A stretch of 57,008 nt of DNA from an uncultured Coriobacteriaceae bacterium (GTDB lineage: Bacteria > Actinomycetota > Coriobacteriia > Coriobacteriales > Atopobiaceae): NCBI GenBank assembly GCA_902778135.1, contig CACYWP010000021.1:1-57008 (forward strand), in the 5' to 3' direction. Positions 17,477 to 26,023 of the stretch are shown in pieces. Numbering within the stretch: position 1 is the first letter of the stretch; every line of letters begins with the position of its first letter. Position numbers and translations under genes: made by a program. Under the pieces are notes generated by a model, which searched no databases, was not told the origin of the DNA, and saw only the letters and a list, made by a program, of their open reading frames with translations.

Positions 17477-18655
17477 ATGAAGATCGTACTCGAGCACATT
17501 TCAAAGCGTTATCCCAACCGCGACAAGAAGGTAGGAGGCGTCTTCACAGCAGTCGACGACTTCGACCTGACCATCCCCGATGGCAAGCTCGTCGGACTGC
17601 TCGGCCCGTCGGGCTGCGGCAAGTCCACCACACTCAACATGATCTGCGGGCTCGAGACGCCCACCGAGGGCAAGATCTGGTTCGGCGACACCGACGTCAC
17701 CAAGCTCACCCCCGAGCTGCGCGGCGTGGGCATGGTGTTCCAGAGCTACGCCCTCTACCCGCATCTCACCGTCCGCCAGAACATCATGTTCCCGCTGGAG
17801 AACCTCAAGGGCCCCGACAAGCTCTCCAAGGAGGAGATGCTGCGTCGCGTCGAGGAGGCTGCCGGCCTCGTGCAGATCAGCGAGCTGCTCGACCGCAGGC
17901 CCTCCGAGATGTCCGGTGGCCAGCAGCAGCGCGTCGCCATCGCCCGCGCCCTGGTCAAGACGCCGAAGGTCCTGCTGCTCGACGAGCCGCTGTCCAACCT
18001 CGACGCACGCCTGCGCCTGTCCACCCGCGAGGAGATCCGCCGCATCCAGCGCGAGACCGGCATCACCACCATCTTCGTCACGCACGACCAGGAAGAGGCC
18101 ATGAGCATCTGCGACGAGATCGTGGTCATGGAGGCTGGCATCATCCGCCAGGTCGGCAGGCCGCAGTACGTCTACGACGAGCCCGACAACCTCTTCGTCT
18201 CCAAGTTCCTGGGCACCCCGCCCATCAACGTCTTCGAGGGCCGCGTCGAGCGCGAGCGCCTCTTCATCGGCACCCAGGAGGTCCTGGACGTGCACGGGGC
18301 GCCGGACGGCGCCGTCAGCGTCGGCATCCGCCCGGAGGGCTTCGTGCCCGCCGCCGACGGCGCGCTGACCTGCGGGCTCATCGCCGTCGAGCGCATGGGC
18401 CGCGACACCAGCGTGGTGGCCAAGCATGACGCCCACGACGGCGTGCAGATGCGTGCCATCGTCAGCTCCGACGCCCGCATCGACACGGGTGCGGAGAACG
18501 TCCGTTTCAACCTGCGTCCCGAGAAGACGCGCCTCTTCGACGCCGAGACGGGCCAGCGCGTGCACTTCTTCGGCGAGACCATGGAGGAGCCCGCCGACGT
18601 GATGGCCCGCGAGGCACGCGCCAACGCCAAGCACCGTACGGAGGCCAGCGCATGA
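17477..18655 (+). CDS. Carbohydrate ABC importer ATPase (UgpC/MsmX/MalK type)
   Basis: 392 aa from the ATG at 17477 (RBS GAGGAAAAGG); an in-frame extension to 17282 has no RBS and crosses the promoter. Walker A is GPSGCGKST (residues 43-51), the Q-loop is in MVFQSYALYPHLTV, the signature is MSGGQQQRVAIARAL, Walker B is LLLDEPLSNLDARL, and the H-loop is FVTHDQEEAM. The C-terminal third is the TOBE/MOP regulatory domain of the MalK/UgpC group (VGIRPEGF). It energises import through the two permeases encoded next. Its stop overlaps the next start by 4 bp. Confidence 0.92.
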   Translation: MKIVLEHISKRYPNRDKKVGGVFTAVDDFDLTIPDGKLVGLLGPSGCGKSTTLNMICGLETPTEGKIWFGDTDVTKLTPELRGVGMVFQSYALYPHLTVRQNIMFPLENLKGPDKLSKEEMLRRVEEAAGLVQISELLDRRPSEMSGGQQQRVAIARALVKTPKVLLLDEPLSNLDARLRLSTREEIRRIQRETGITTIFVTHDQEEAMSICDEIVVMEAGIIRQVGRPQYVYDEPDNLFVSKFLGTPPINVFEGRVERERLFIGTQEVLDVHGAPDGAVSVGIRPEGFVPAADGALTCGLIAVERMGRDTSVVAKHDAHDGVQMRAIVSSDARIDTGAENVRFNLRPEKTRLFDAETGQRVHFFGETMEEPADVMAREARANAKHRTEASA

Positions 18656-19545
18656 ACACCCGCAGCATGAAGGGCTGGCTCTACCTCATCCCCGCCATCG
18701 CCTTCCTGGGCGTCTTCGTGGTGTACCCGCTCTTCGACGTCATCGTCTACTCATTCGAGGAGGGCTACAACTCCGCGTCGCAGACCTTCTTCGGCACCGG
18801 CATCTACAACTTCCAGTACGTCCTGCGCGACCCCTACTTCATCCAGGCGCTGAAGAACACCTTCATCCTGGTCATCGTCACCGTGCCGCTCTCGACGCTG
18901 CTGGCACTGCTCATCTCGGTGGGGCTCTCCTCCATCAAGAAGCTGCAGGAGGTCTACCAGACCATCTTCTTCCTGCCCTACGTCACCAACACGCTGGCCG
19001 TGGGCCTGGTCTTCATGATCCTGTTCCAGAAGACGCCCTACACCGACGGCTTCGTCAACCAGATCATCCACTTCTTCGGCGGCGGCACCGTCGACTTCAT
19101 CGACGGCCCGTACTGGGCCAAGATGACCGTCATGTGCATCTACACGGTGTGGGTCGTCATGCCGTTCAAGGTGCTCATCCTCACCAGCGCCCTGGCCTCG
19201 GTCAACCCCGACTACTACAAGGCGGCCAAGGTCGACGGCACCAGCAGCTGGCGCATCTTCTACAAGATCACCCTGCCCATGATCAGCCCGATGATCTTCT
19301 ACCTCATCATCACCGGCTTCATCGGCGCCTTCAAGGCATACGGCGACGTCGTGGCCATCTTCGGCACCAACCTCAACGCGGCGGGCATGAACACCATCGT
19401 CGGCTACGTCTACGACATGCTCTACGGCGACGGCGGCGGCTACCCGTCCTACGCCTCGGCCGCGGCCCTGGTGCTGTTTGCCATCGTGCTGACCATCACC
19501 TGCATCAACCTGCTGATCCAGAGAAGGAGCGTGCAGACCTCATGA
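18652..19545 (+). CDS. Carbohydrate ABC importer permease (MalF/UgpA type)
   Basis: 297 aa, about six membrane segments starting with GWLYLIPAIAFLGVFVVYPL. The EAA loop that contacts the ATPase is recognisable as DYYKAAKVDGTSSWRIFYKI followed by a Pro-rich turn, which is the binding-protein-dependent transport inner-membrane motif. It starts inside the stop of the ATPase gene (ATGA overlap) and ends in a 4-bp overlap with the next permease. Confidence 0.9.
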   Translation: MNTRSMKGWLYLIPAIAFLGVFVVYPLFDVIVYSFEEGYNSASQTFFGTGIYNFQYVLRDPYFIQALKNTFILVIVTVPLSTLLALLISVGLSSIKKLQEVYQTIFFLPYVTNTLAVGLVFMILFQKTPYTDGFVNQIIHFFGGGTVDFIDGPYWAKMTVMCIYTVWVVMPFKVLILTSALASVNPDYYKAAKVDGTSSWRIFYKITLPMISPMIFYLIITGFIGAFKAYGDVVAIFGTNLNAAGMNTIVGYVYDMLYGDGGGYPSYASAAALVLFAIVLTITCINLLIQRRSVQTS

Positions 19546-20417
19546 GCGACATGACCAAAGACCAACAGGACCAGCGCTCGTTCGAGCGCACGCGCAAGAT
19601 CCGCACCGGCATCACCTACGCGCTGCTGACCATCTGGGCGCTCATCGTCCTGTTCCCCTTCTATTGGATGGTGCTGACCTCCATCAAGAGCTATGGCTCC
19701 TACAACGCTGAGTACGTCCCGCAGCTCTACACCACCGAGCCGACCATGCAGAACTACACGGACGCCTTCACGGCCGTCCCGCTGGCGCGCTACTTCATGA
19801 ACACCGTCGTCTTCACGGGCATCACCACGGCGCTCATGCTGGTGGTCATCGTACTGGCCGCCTTCGCGTTCTCGCGCCTGGACTTCGGCGGCAAGGACCT
19901 GCTGTTCACCGCCTTCCTCTCGCTGATGATGATCCCCAACGAGCTGGTCATCATCACCAACTTCGTGACCATCACCAACCTGGGCCTGCGCAACACCTTC
20001 ACGGGCCTCATCCTGCCGTCGGTGACCTCGGTCTTCTACATCTACCTGCTGAAGGAGAACTTCGACCAGATTCCCGACGACCTCTACAAGGCCGCCAAGG
20101 TCGACGGCACCAGCGACTTCAAGTACCTGACCAAGGTCATGATCCCCATCTGTCGGCCCACCATCGTCACCGTGGTGCTGCTCAAGGTCATCGAATGCTG
20201 GAACTCCTACGTGTGGCCGCGCCTCATCACCGACAACCAGCTGTACTTCCTGGTGTCCAACGGCATCCAGGAGATTCGCGAGAACGGCTTCGGGCGCGAG
20301 AACGTCCCGGCCATGATGGCGGCCGTCGTCGTCATCTCCGTCCCGCTGATCGTGCTCTTCCTCATCTTCCGCAAGAAGATCATGGAGGGCGTGTCCAGGG
20401 GAGGTACGAAGGGCTAA
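19542..20417 (+). CDS. Carbohydrate ABC importer permease (MalG/UgpE type)
   Basis: 291 aa from the ATG at 19542, with RBS GAGAAGGAG inside the preceding gene. It has a hydrophilic N-terminus, then segment YALLTIWALIVLFPFYWMVL, and an EAA loop DLYKAAKVDGTSDFKYLTKV. It is the second half of the membrane channel. Its stop overlaps the next start by one base (TAATG), so the binding protein is translationally coupled to it. Confidence 0.9.
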   Translation: MSDMTKDQQDQRSFERTRKIRTGITYALLTIWALIVLFPFYWMVLTSIKSYGSYNAEYVPQLYTTEPTMQNYTDAFTAVPLARYFMNTVVFTGITTALMLVVIVLAAFAFSRLDFGGKDLLFTAFLSLMMIPNELVIITNFVTITNLGLRNTFTGLILPSVTSVFYIYLLKENFDQIPDDLYKAAKVDGTSDFKYLTKVMIPICRPTIVTVVLLKVIECWNSYVWPRLITDNQLYFLVSNGIQEIRENGFGRENVPAMMAAVVVISVPLIVLFLIFRKKIMEGVSRGGTKG

Positions 20418-22042
20418 TGAGCATGAAGAAGCTTTGCAACACCCGGACGCGTGCCGTCCGCTCCCTCTCCGCGCTGCTCCTGGCGCTGGTCTGCGTCGCC
20501 ATCCTGTCCGCCTGCCACGGCTCGCAAGGACAGGCGGCCTTCGAGGTGCCCGAGGAGTGGGACGCCGGCCGCAACTACGAGATCACCTTCTGGGCCAAGA
20601 ACGACACCAACAAGACCCAGACCAAGATCTACGAGAAGGCCATCGCCGACTTCGAGGCGCTCTACCCCAACGTGACCGTCAACATGCGCCTCTACACCGA
20701 CTACGGCAAAATCTACAACGACGTCATCACCAACATCGCCACCAACACCACGCCGAACGTCTGCATCACCTATCCCGACCACATCGCCACCTACATGACC
20801 GGCGTCAACACCGTGGTCTCGCTCGACGGGCTGTTCGACGACGCGAAGTACGGCCTGGGTGGTTCCGAGGTGAGGTTCGAGGGGCCGACCAAGGACGAGA
20901 TCATCCCGGAGTTCCTGTCCGAGTGCGTCCTGGGCGAGGAGCACTACGCCATCCCCTACATGCGCTCCACAGAGATCTGCTATGTCAACAAGACCTATGT
21001 CGAGAAGCTCGGCTTCGAGCTGCCTGACGTGCTCACCTGGGACTTCATCTGGGAGGTCTCCGAGGCCGCCACGGCCAAGAACGCGGACGGCACCTATGCC
21101 GTCAACGGCCAGAAGGTGCTCATCCCCTTCATCGACAAGTCGACCGACAACATGATGATCCAGATGCTGCGCCAGCGCGGTGCCGGCTACTCCACCGACG
21201 ACGGCCAGATCGAGATCTTCAACGATGACACCCGCGAGATCCTGCAGACCGTCGCCGAGCATGCCAAGACCGGCGCCTTCTCCACGTTCAAGATCAGCGG
21301 CTATCCCGCCAACTTCCTGAACGCCGGCCAGTGCATCTTTGCCATCGACTCGTCGGCAGGCGCCACGTGGATGGGCTCGGAGGCGCCGCTCGTCGACATC
21401 GCGCCCGACAAGCTCGTGCAGTTCGAGACCGCCGTGCGCATGGTGCCCCAGTACGACGTGGACAACCCCAAGATGATCAGCCAGGGCCCGTCCATCTGCA
21501 TCTTCAACAAGACCGACCCCCAGGAGGTGCTGGCCTCCTGGCTGTTCGCCCAGTACCTGCTGACCAACGACGTGCAGATCGCCTACGCCCAGACCGAGGG
21601 GTACGCGCCGGTCACCTCCAAGGCGCAGGACTCCGCCGAGTACCAGGACTACCTGTCGCACGCCGGCGAGGACAACGACATCCATTACAACGTCAAGATC
21701 GAGGCCACAGAGGTCCTGCTGGAGAACGCCGAGAACACCTTCGTGACGCCGGTCTTCAACGGCTCGGCCTCGCTGCGCGACGCCTCGGGCCAGCTCATCG
21801 AGAACGTGGCCAAGTCGGTGCGCCGCAAGGAGACCATCGACGACGCCTATCTCGACGCGCTCTTCGATGACGTGCTGGCGCTGTACCACCTCGACCAGCT
21901 GGGAGGCGGCATGGGAGGCGACTCCGAGTCGCTCGGGCCGCTGCCGCGTGCGTCCAAGATCCTGATCGGTACGCTGATCGTCGCCTGGATCGGCATCGCC
22001 GCCGTCGCCCTGCACGACGAGATGGCGAAGCGCAAGGGCTAG
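20417..22042 (+). CDS. Sugar-binding lipoprotein of the ABC importer, with an extra C-terminal membrane segment
   Basis: 541 aa. A lipoprotein signal ends in the lipobox LSAC (about residues 31-34). The mature part is a family 1 extracellular solute-binding protein (EITFWAKNDTNKTQTKI, then YPNVTVNM, YAIPYMRSTEICYVNK). The C-terminus is unusual: after a Gly-rich linker (QLGGGMGG) comes a hydrophobic helix ILIGTLIVAWIGIAAVAL (about 517-534) and a basic tail. Typical binding lipoproteins lack this, so the protein may be anchored at both ends. The ligand is unknown; the neighbouring GH13 enzyme points to an oligosaccharide. A good terminator follows. Confidence 0.88.
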   Translation: MSMKKLCNTRTRAVRSLSALLLALVCVAILSACHGSQGQAAFEVPEEWDAGRNYEITFWAKNDTNKTQTKIYEKAIADFEALYPNVTVNMRLYTDYGKIYNDVITNIATNTTPNVCITYPDHIATYMTGVNTVVSLDGLFDDAKYGLGGSEVRFEGPTKDEIIPEFLSECVLGEEHYAIPYMRSTEICYVNKTYVEKLGFELPDVLTWDFIWEVSEAATAKNADGTYAVNGQKVLIPFIDKSTDNMMIQMLRQRGAGYSTDDGQIEIFNDDTREILQTVAEHAKTGAFSTFKISGYPANFLNAGQCIFAIDSSAGATWMGSEAPLVDIAPDKLVQFETAVRMVPQYDVDNPKMISQGPSICIFNKTDPQEVLASWLFAQYLLTNDVQIAYAQTEGYAPVTSKAQDSAEYQDYLSHAGEDNDIHYNVKIEATEVLLENAENTFVTPVFNGSASLRDASGQLIENVAKSVRRKETIDDAYLDALFDDVLALYHLDQLGGGMGGDSESLGPLPRASKILIGTLIVAWIGIAAVALHDEMAKRKG

Positions 22043-22068
22043 GCACGAAACAGCAGGCTGCATCCCGC

Positions 22069-22100
22069 GCCCCGCTGCCCCCACAGGCAGCGGGGCTTTT
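22069..22100 (+). terminator. Rho-independent terminator of the ABC transporter operon
   Basis: GCCCCGCTGCC (22069-22079) pairs perfectly with GGCAGCGGGGC (22086-22096) around a 6-base loop, followed by TTTT. It lies 27 bases after the stop of the binding-protein gene. Confidence 0.85.
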
Positions 22101-22229
22101 CGTCCGTCTGGGACGGTTCTCTACGGTCGAAAAGCTCCGGCCGACCGTCGGTTCCTCGGTTCGTCCGTCTGGGACGGTTCTCTACGGTCGAATGGTTTCG
22201 ACCGGGGAGAACCGTCCCAGACGGACGAA
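22099..22229. repeat. Cluster of three 33-bp intergenic repeats (copies 1-3)
   Basis: Copies lie at 22099-22131 (+), 22160-22192 (+) and 22197-22229 (inverted). Each is 33 bp with ends TTCG(A/T)CC and GG(T/A)CGAA and a core CTGGGACGGTTCTC. The second and third are head-to-head with 4 bases between them and differ at only two positions, so they would form a near-perfect 33-bp hairpin. The cluster fills most of the gap between the transporter operon and the next lipoprotein gene. The rest of the gap holds only that gene's promoter. Confidence 0.85.
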
Positions 22230-22296
22230 CGTCCCCGTTGGCACCCGAACTCGTAACCCATGGGGGGACGCTCCCTACGATTTGCCTGCACTGCCC

Positions 22297-22302
22297 TATA
22301 AT
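22297..22302 (+). promoter_or_regulatory. Consensus -10 of the lipoprotein gene
   Basis: TATAAT at 22297-22302 lies 57 bases before the start at 22359. No convincing -35 is seen 16-18 bp upstream. Confidence 0.5.
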
Positions 22303-22358
22303 GGTGGCGTTTTGTTCGGCAAGTCCGTTCATTCCAATTTGACAGGGAGAGACACATC

Positions 22359-23162
22359 ATGAAGGACATGCTCACCAGAAGGAACTTCCTGACCGCTTTC
22401 GCAGGCGCATCCGCCTTCGCCCTGGCCGCGTGTGGCGGCTCCAGCTCGGACGCCGGCGACGCCGCCGCTACCGACACCACTGCAGCCGCTGGCGATGGCA
22501 CCGACGCCAAGGGCGACGGCGTCATGACCTATGACGAGTACATGGCCGCCGCCGTCGACGACGCCGTCGTCATCGAGGCCTTCGTCCAGGCCACCCAGTC
22601 CTGGTGGGAGGACCAGATCACCATCTACGCCGCCGACGCCGACGGTGCCTACTTCATCTACAACGCCGCCTGCACCGAGGAAGACTCCGCCAAGCTGGTC
22701 CCCGGCCAGAAGATCAAGGTCAGCGGCTACAAGGCCGAGTGGTCCGGCGAGATCGAGATCACCGAGGGCACGCTGGAGTTCGAGGACGACAGCACCTACA
22801 TCGCCGCCCCCGTCGACGTGACCGACAAGCTCGACAGCGACGACCTCATCGACTACCAGAACCAGCTGGTCTCCTTCACGGGCCTGACCGTCGCCCCGTC
22901 CACCGACCCGGACGGCAACGAGGTCGCCTATCTCTACAACTGGGACGGCTCCGGCGCAGCTGGCGACGACCTGTACTTCAACGTCTCCGACGGCACCGAC
23001 ACCCACAGCTTCACCGTCGAGTCCTACCTCTGCGGCGAGGACACCGACGTCTACAAGGCCGTCCAGGCCCTGGAGATCGGCCAGACCGTCGACCTGGAGG
23101 GCTTCCTCTACTGGTACGAGGGCGCCAACCCGCACATCACCAAGGTGACCGTGGCTGCATAG
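22359..23162 (+). CDS. Tat-type lipoprotein of unknown function
   Basis: 267 aa, RBS AGGGAG. The N-terminus combines a twin-arginine motif (TRRNFLTAF) with the lipobox LAAC (C25), so it is probably exported folded and lipid-anchored. A low-complexity Asp/Ala/Thr/Gly linker follows (26-54). The acidic remainder has a repeated pattern suggestive of two OB-fold-like barrels (LVPGQKIKVSGYKAEWSG and YQNQLVSFTGLTVAP; IGQTVDLEGFLYWYEG). That fold assignment is a guess from the pattern of strands and GY/GF positions. It has its own -10 and its own terminator, and ends tail to tail with rnfB. Confidence 0.75.
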   Translation: MKDMLTRRNFLTAFAGASAFALAACGGSSSDAGDAAATDTTAAAGDGTDAKGDGVMTYDEYMAAAVDDAVVIEAFVQATQSWWEDQITIYAADADGAYFIYNAACTEEDSAKLVPGQKIKVSGYKAEWSGEIEITEGTLEFEDDSTYIAAPVDVTDKLDSDDLIDYQNQLVSFTGLTVAPSTDPDGNEVAYLYNWDGSGAAGDDLYFNVSDGTDTHSFTVESYLCGEDTDVYKAVQALEIGQTVDLEGFLYWYEGANPHITKVTVAA

Positions 23163-23189
23163 CGACGCAACCCGACAGACGCATGACAG

Positions 23190-23225
23190 ACGGGGGCAGG
23201 CCTTGCGACCTGCCCCCGTCCTTTG
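23190..23225. terminator. Bidirectional terminator between the lipoprotein gene and rnfB
   Basis: GACGGGGGCAGG (23190-23201) pairs perfectly with CCTGCCCCCGTC (23210-23221) around 8 bases, with CTTT on the plus side. It lies between two convergent genes and can serve both. Confidence 0.8.
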
Positions 23226-23249
23226 TTGCACTTGCGACCTGAGCGCGAC

Positions 23250-24071
23250 CTAGCGCTTCTGCACCCAGGTCAGCGGGTAGATGGCGCCCTCGGGACACAC
23301 GCCCATGCAGACCTTGCAGCCCACGCAGCGCGAGACGTCGATGTGCGCGACGTTGTCGACGACCTCGATGCAGTGCTGCGGGCACACCTTCACGCACTTG
23401 CGGCAGCCCAGGCAGGTGTTGGCACAGGAATCCTTCGCGCGCTTGCCGGTCAGCGTGTTGTGGCAGAGCACGAACGAGACCTCGGCCACGTCGCTCTTCT
23501 CCACGAGGCTGATGAGGCCGCGTGGGCAGATGGTCGTGCACAGGCCGCAGCCGATGCAGACGGCGGGGTCGACCACGGCCACATGGTTCTTGTTCAGCGT
23601 GATGGCGCCGTAGGGGCAGGTGGCCATGCAGTCGCCATAGCCGATGCACCCGTCGGTGCAGCCGTCGGAGAGGTGCCCCATGGTGGCATAGATGCGGCAG
23701 CTGTGGGCGCCGTGATACACCGCGCGCTCCTGCAGCACCACACGGTCGGCGGTGCCGCGGCAGGCGACGATGGCGCGTTTGACCACCACGTCGCCGGCAT
23801 CCACGCCCAGATACTCGGAGAGCCTCTTGGCGGCGGCGGGGCCGCCGGGGCCACAGGAGTTGACGGGGGCGCCATCGAGCATGGCCTTGGCGTAGCCCTC
23901 GCAGCCGGGATAGCCACACGACCCGCAGTTGGCTCCCGGCAGGATGGCCAGCACGTCCGCCAGGCGCTCGTCCTCCTGGACGGCCAGCTTCTTCGACGCG
24001 ACCACCAGCACCACCGAGCCCACGAGGCCGATGGCGGCAACCAGCGCGACGGTAAGGATGACGGAATTCAT
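23250..24071 (-). CDS. rnfB: Rnf complex ferredoxin-type subunit RnfB
   Basis: 273 aa from the ATG at 24071 (G-rich RBS); an upstream in-frame start adds 13 residues without an RBS. One N-terminal membrane helix (SVILTVALVAAIGLVGSVVL) is followed by the RnfB cluster NCGSCGYPGCEGYA. Four CxxCxxCxxxCP-type ferredoxin motifs then follow (CIGYGDCMATCP, CIGCGLCTTICP, CLGCRKCVKVCP, CVGCKVCMGVCP). RnfB takes electrons from reduced ferredoxin into the complex, which pumps Na+ or H+ while reducing NAD+. It is the last gene of the rnfCDGEAB operon, 10 bp after rnfA. Confidence 0.94.
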   Translation of the reverse strand: MNSVILTVALVAAIGLVGSVVLVVASKKLAVQEDERLADVLAILPGANCGSCGYPGCEGYAKAMLDGAPVNSCGPGGPAAAKRLSEYLGVDAGDVVVKRAIVACRGTADRVVLQERAVYHGAHSCRIYATMGHLSDGCTDGCIGYGDCMATCPYGAITLNKNHVAVVDPAVCIGCGLCTTICPRGLISLVEKSDVAEVSFVLCHNTLTGKRAKDSCANTCLGCRKCVKVCPQHCIEVVDNVAHIDVSRCVGCKVCMGVCPEGAIYPLTWVQKR

Positions 24072-24081
24072 CTCGACCCCC

Positions 24082-24672
24082 CTACGCGCCGAAGAGATGG
24101 TCGATGACACCCGAGAAGCCCATGAAGCTCATGGCCGTGATGGCGGCGGAGATGAGCGTGATGGGCATCCCCTGGAAGACCTCGGGAGGCTCGGCCTCCT
24201 CCACGCGGCGACGCACGCCGCTGAAGATGACCATTGCCAGCAGGAATCCCAGGCCCGCGCCAAGACCCGCCACCAACGCCTCGGGATAGGTGTAGCCCTC
24301 GTCGATGGTGAGGATGGCCACGCCCAGCACCGCGCAGTTGGTGGTGATGAGCGGCAGGAACACGCCAAGCGAGGCGTGCAGGGGCGGCAGGTAGCGCTTG
24401 ATGGCCATCTCGAGCAGCTGCACCAGCGTCGCGATGACCAGGATGAAGGCAATCGTCTGCAGGTACTCGAGCCCCCAGGCATAGAGCAGCTGCTGTATCG
24501 GCCACGTGACCGCGATGGCCAGCACCATCACCAGCGTGACGGCACAGCCCATGCCCACGGCCGAGTCGAACTTCTTGGACACGCCCAGGAAGGGGCAGAT
24601 GCCCAGGAACTTCACCAGCACGAAGTTGTTGACCAGGATCATGCTGAACAGGATGGATGCGTAGCTGGCCAT
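24082..24672 (-). CDS. rnfA: Rnf complex membrane subunit RnfA
   Basis: 196 aa, six membrane helices. Family landmarks are ILVNNFVLVKFLGICPFLG near the N-terminus and LPLITTNCAVLGVAIL in the middle; the two cysteines in these half-helices bind the membrane [2Fe-2S] cluster shared with RnfE. Its start overlaps the rnfE stop by one base (TGATG), which implies translational coupling. Confidence 0.94.
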   Translation of the reverse strand: MASYASILFSMILVNNFVLVKFLGICPFLGVSKKFDSAVGMGCAVTLVMVLAIAVTWPIQQLLYAWGLEYLQTIAFILVIATLVQLLEMAIKRYLPPLHASLGVFLPLITTNCAVLGVAILTIDEGYTYPEALVAGLGAGLGFLLAMVIFSGVRRRVEEAEPPEVFQGMPITLISAAITAMSFMGFSGVIDHLFGA

Positions 24673-25472
24673 CAGGCATCACCCTCCTTCTCCTTCTTGG
24701 CCGCGGCGACGGCAGCCTCGAGCATCTCGACGAACTCGTCCTTCGCGCACTCCTCGTTGGTCGGGTCGCCGATGCCGCAGTTGATGGGACAGGCGGCGCA
24801 CAGGCTTGCCGAGGGCTGGGTGGACCGCTTCACCACCTTGTGCTTGTGGCGCGGATGCTGCTCGAGGTAGACGGAGGCCGCAATCAGCAGGCCCAGCACG
24901 GCAAAGCCACCCGCCGGCATCACCATGATGATCATGGGCTCGACGAAGGGCGGCAGCACGCGCACGCCCAGGAACGTGCCGGCACCCAGTACCTCGCGGA
25001 TGGCCGACATCAGGCTGAGCGAGATGGTGAAGCCAAGGCCCATGCCGGCACCATCGGCAGCAGCCTGCAGCGGGCCATGCTTGGAGGCGAACATCTCTGC
25101 GCGCCCCAGCACGATGCAGTTGACCACGATGAGCGGCAGGTAGATGCCCAGAGCCTCGTCGAGCGCGGGCAGGTAGGCCTTCACCAGCATCATGACCAGC
25201 GTCACGAAGCTGGCGATGATGGTGATGAACGCGGGGATGCGCACCGAGGAAGGGATGGCCTTGCGCAGCAGCGACACCACCACTCCCGAGCAGACCAGCA
25301 CGAAGGTGGTGGCCATGCCCATGCCCAGGCCGTTGGTGACGGCGGTGGTGACGGCCAGCGTCGGGCATAGGCCCAGCATCTGGCGCAGGGCGGGGTTCTC
25401 CTCCAGCAAGCCCTTGGAGAAGGTGTTGGCGAGCGTGGGCTCGTCGGTCGTCAGGGAGGGATTGGCAGCCAT
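24672..25472 (-). CDS. rnfE: Rnf complex membrane subunit RnfE with cysteine-containing C-terminal extension
   Basis: 266 aa, longer than the usual 200-230. The core matches RnfE (NPALRQMLGLCPTLAVTTAV and LPLIVVNCIVLGRAEMFAS), with paired half-helices mirroring RnfA. After the last helix comes an extra soluble tail of about 60 residues containing SASLCAACPINCGIGDPTN and a charged helix. The four Cys in that tail (C, C, C plus one near EECAK) could hold a metal or cluster, which is not standard for RnfE (inference). It overlaps rnfG by one base. Confidence 0.92.
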   Translation of the reverse strand: MAANPSLTTDEPTLANTFSKGLLEENPALRQMLGLCPTLAVTTAVTNGLGMGMATTFVLVCSGVVVSLLRKAIPSSVRIPAFITIIASFVTLVMMLVKAYLPALDEALGIYLPLIVVNCIVLGRAEMFASKHGPLQAAADGAGMGLGFTISLSLMSAIREVLGAGTFLGVRVLPPFVEPMIIMVMPAGGFAVLGLLIAASVYLEQHPRHKHKVVKRSTQPSASLCAACPINCGIGDPTNEECAKDEFVEMLEAAVAAAKKEKEGDA

Positions 25473-26023
25473 CAGCGCACCTCCTCGTATGCCTCGACCG
25501 CACTGTTGAATGCCGCGAGCGCCGCCTTGGACGAGATGGTGGCCCCGCTGATGAGGTCGATCGTGCCGGCGTCGGTCGGCGCAGCCTGCAGGCCGACATA
25601 CTGTCCGATGTAGGAGTCGTTGGCGATCTTGGTGCCGAGGCCCGGGGTCTCGTCGTTGGCCATGGCCGTGATGGCGCTGACCGTGCCGTCCTCGGCGAAG
25701 GCGACCGCGATGGGCACCTGACCGCCGTAACCCTTGGACTGGGCGACGATGACGTGGGCGATCACGGCACCGGAGGCGTCCTGCGCCTCGAGGGCGGCCG
25801 TGCAGCCCTCCACCGTGCAGTCCACGGGAACGAACGACGCGGCGTCGGGCACCAGGGCGGCATAGGTCTCCTGGGCCTTCCGCTCGGCGTTGGCCTGGGC
25901 GACGGGATCGGTCACGTAGTGGACGGCGCCCAGCAGCGTCCCGGCCACCATGCAGATGGCCACGAGCACCACGACGGGGCGGATCGTGCCCGCGACAGGG
26001 GCCTTGGAGCTGGCGTTACTCAT
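25472..26023 (-). CDS. rnfG: Rnf complex FMN-binding subunit RnfG
   Basis: 183 aa. One N-terminal membrane helix (VVVLVAICMVAGTLLGAVHY) is followed by an FMN-binding domain. Residues DETPGLGTKIAND and SGATISS are the conserved parts; the Thr of SGATIS is the usual covalent phosphoester attachment point for FMN. Its start lies inside the end of rnfD (8-bp overlap). Confidence 0.93.
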   Translation of the reverse strand: MSNASSKAPVAGTIRPVVVLVAICMVAGTLLGAVHYVTDPVAQANAERKAQETYAALVPDAASFVPVDCTVEGCTAALEAQDASGAVIAHVIVAQSKGYGGQVPIAVAFAEDGTVSAITAMANDETPGLGTKIANDSYIGQYVGLQAAPTDAGTIDLISGATISSKAALAAFNSAVEAYEEVR

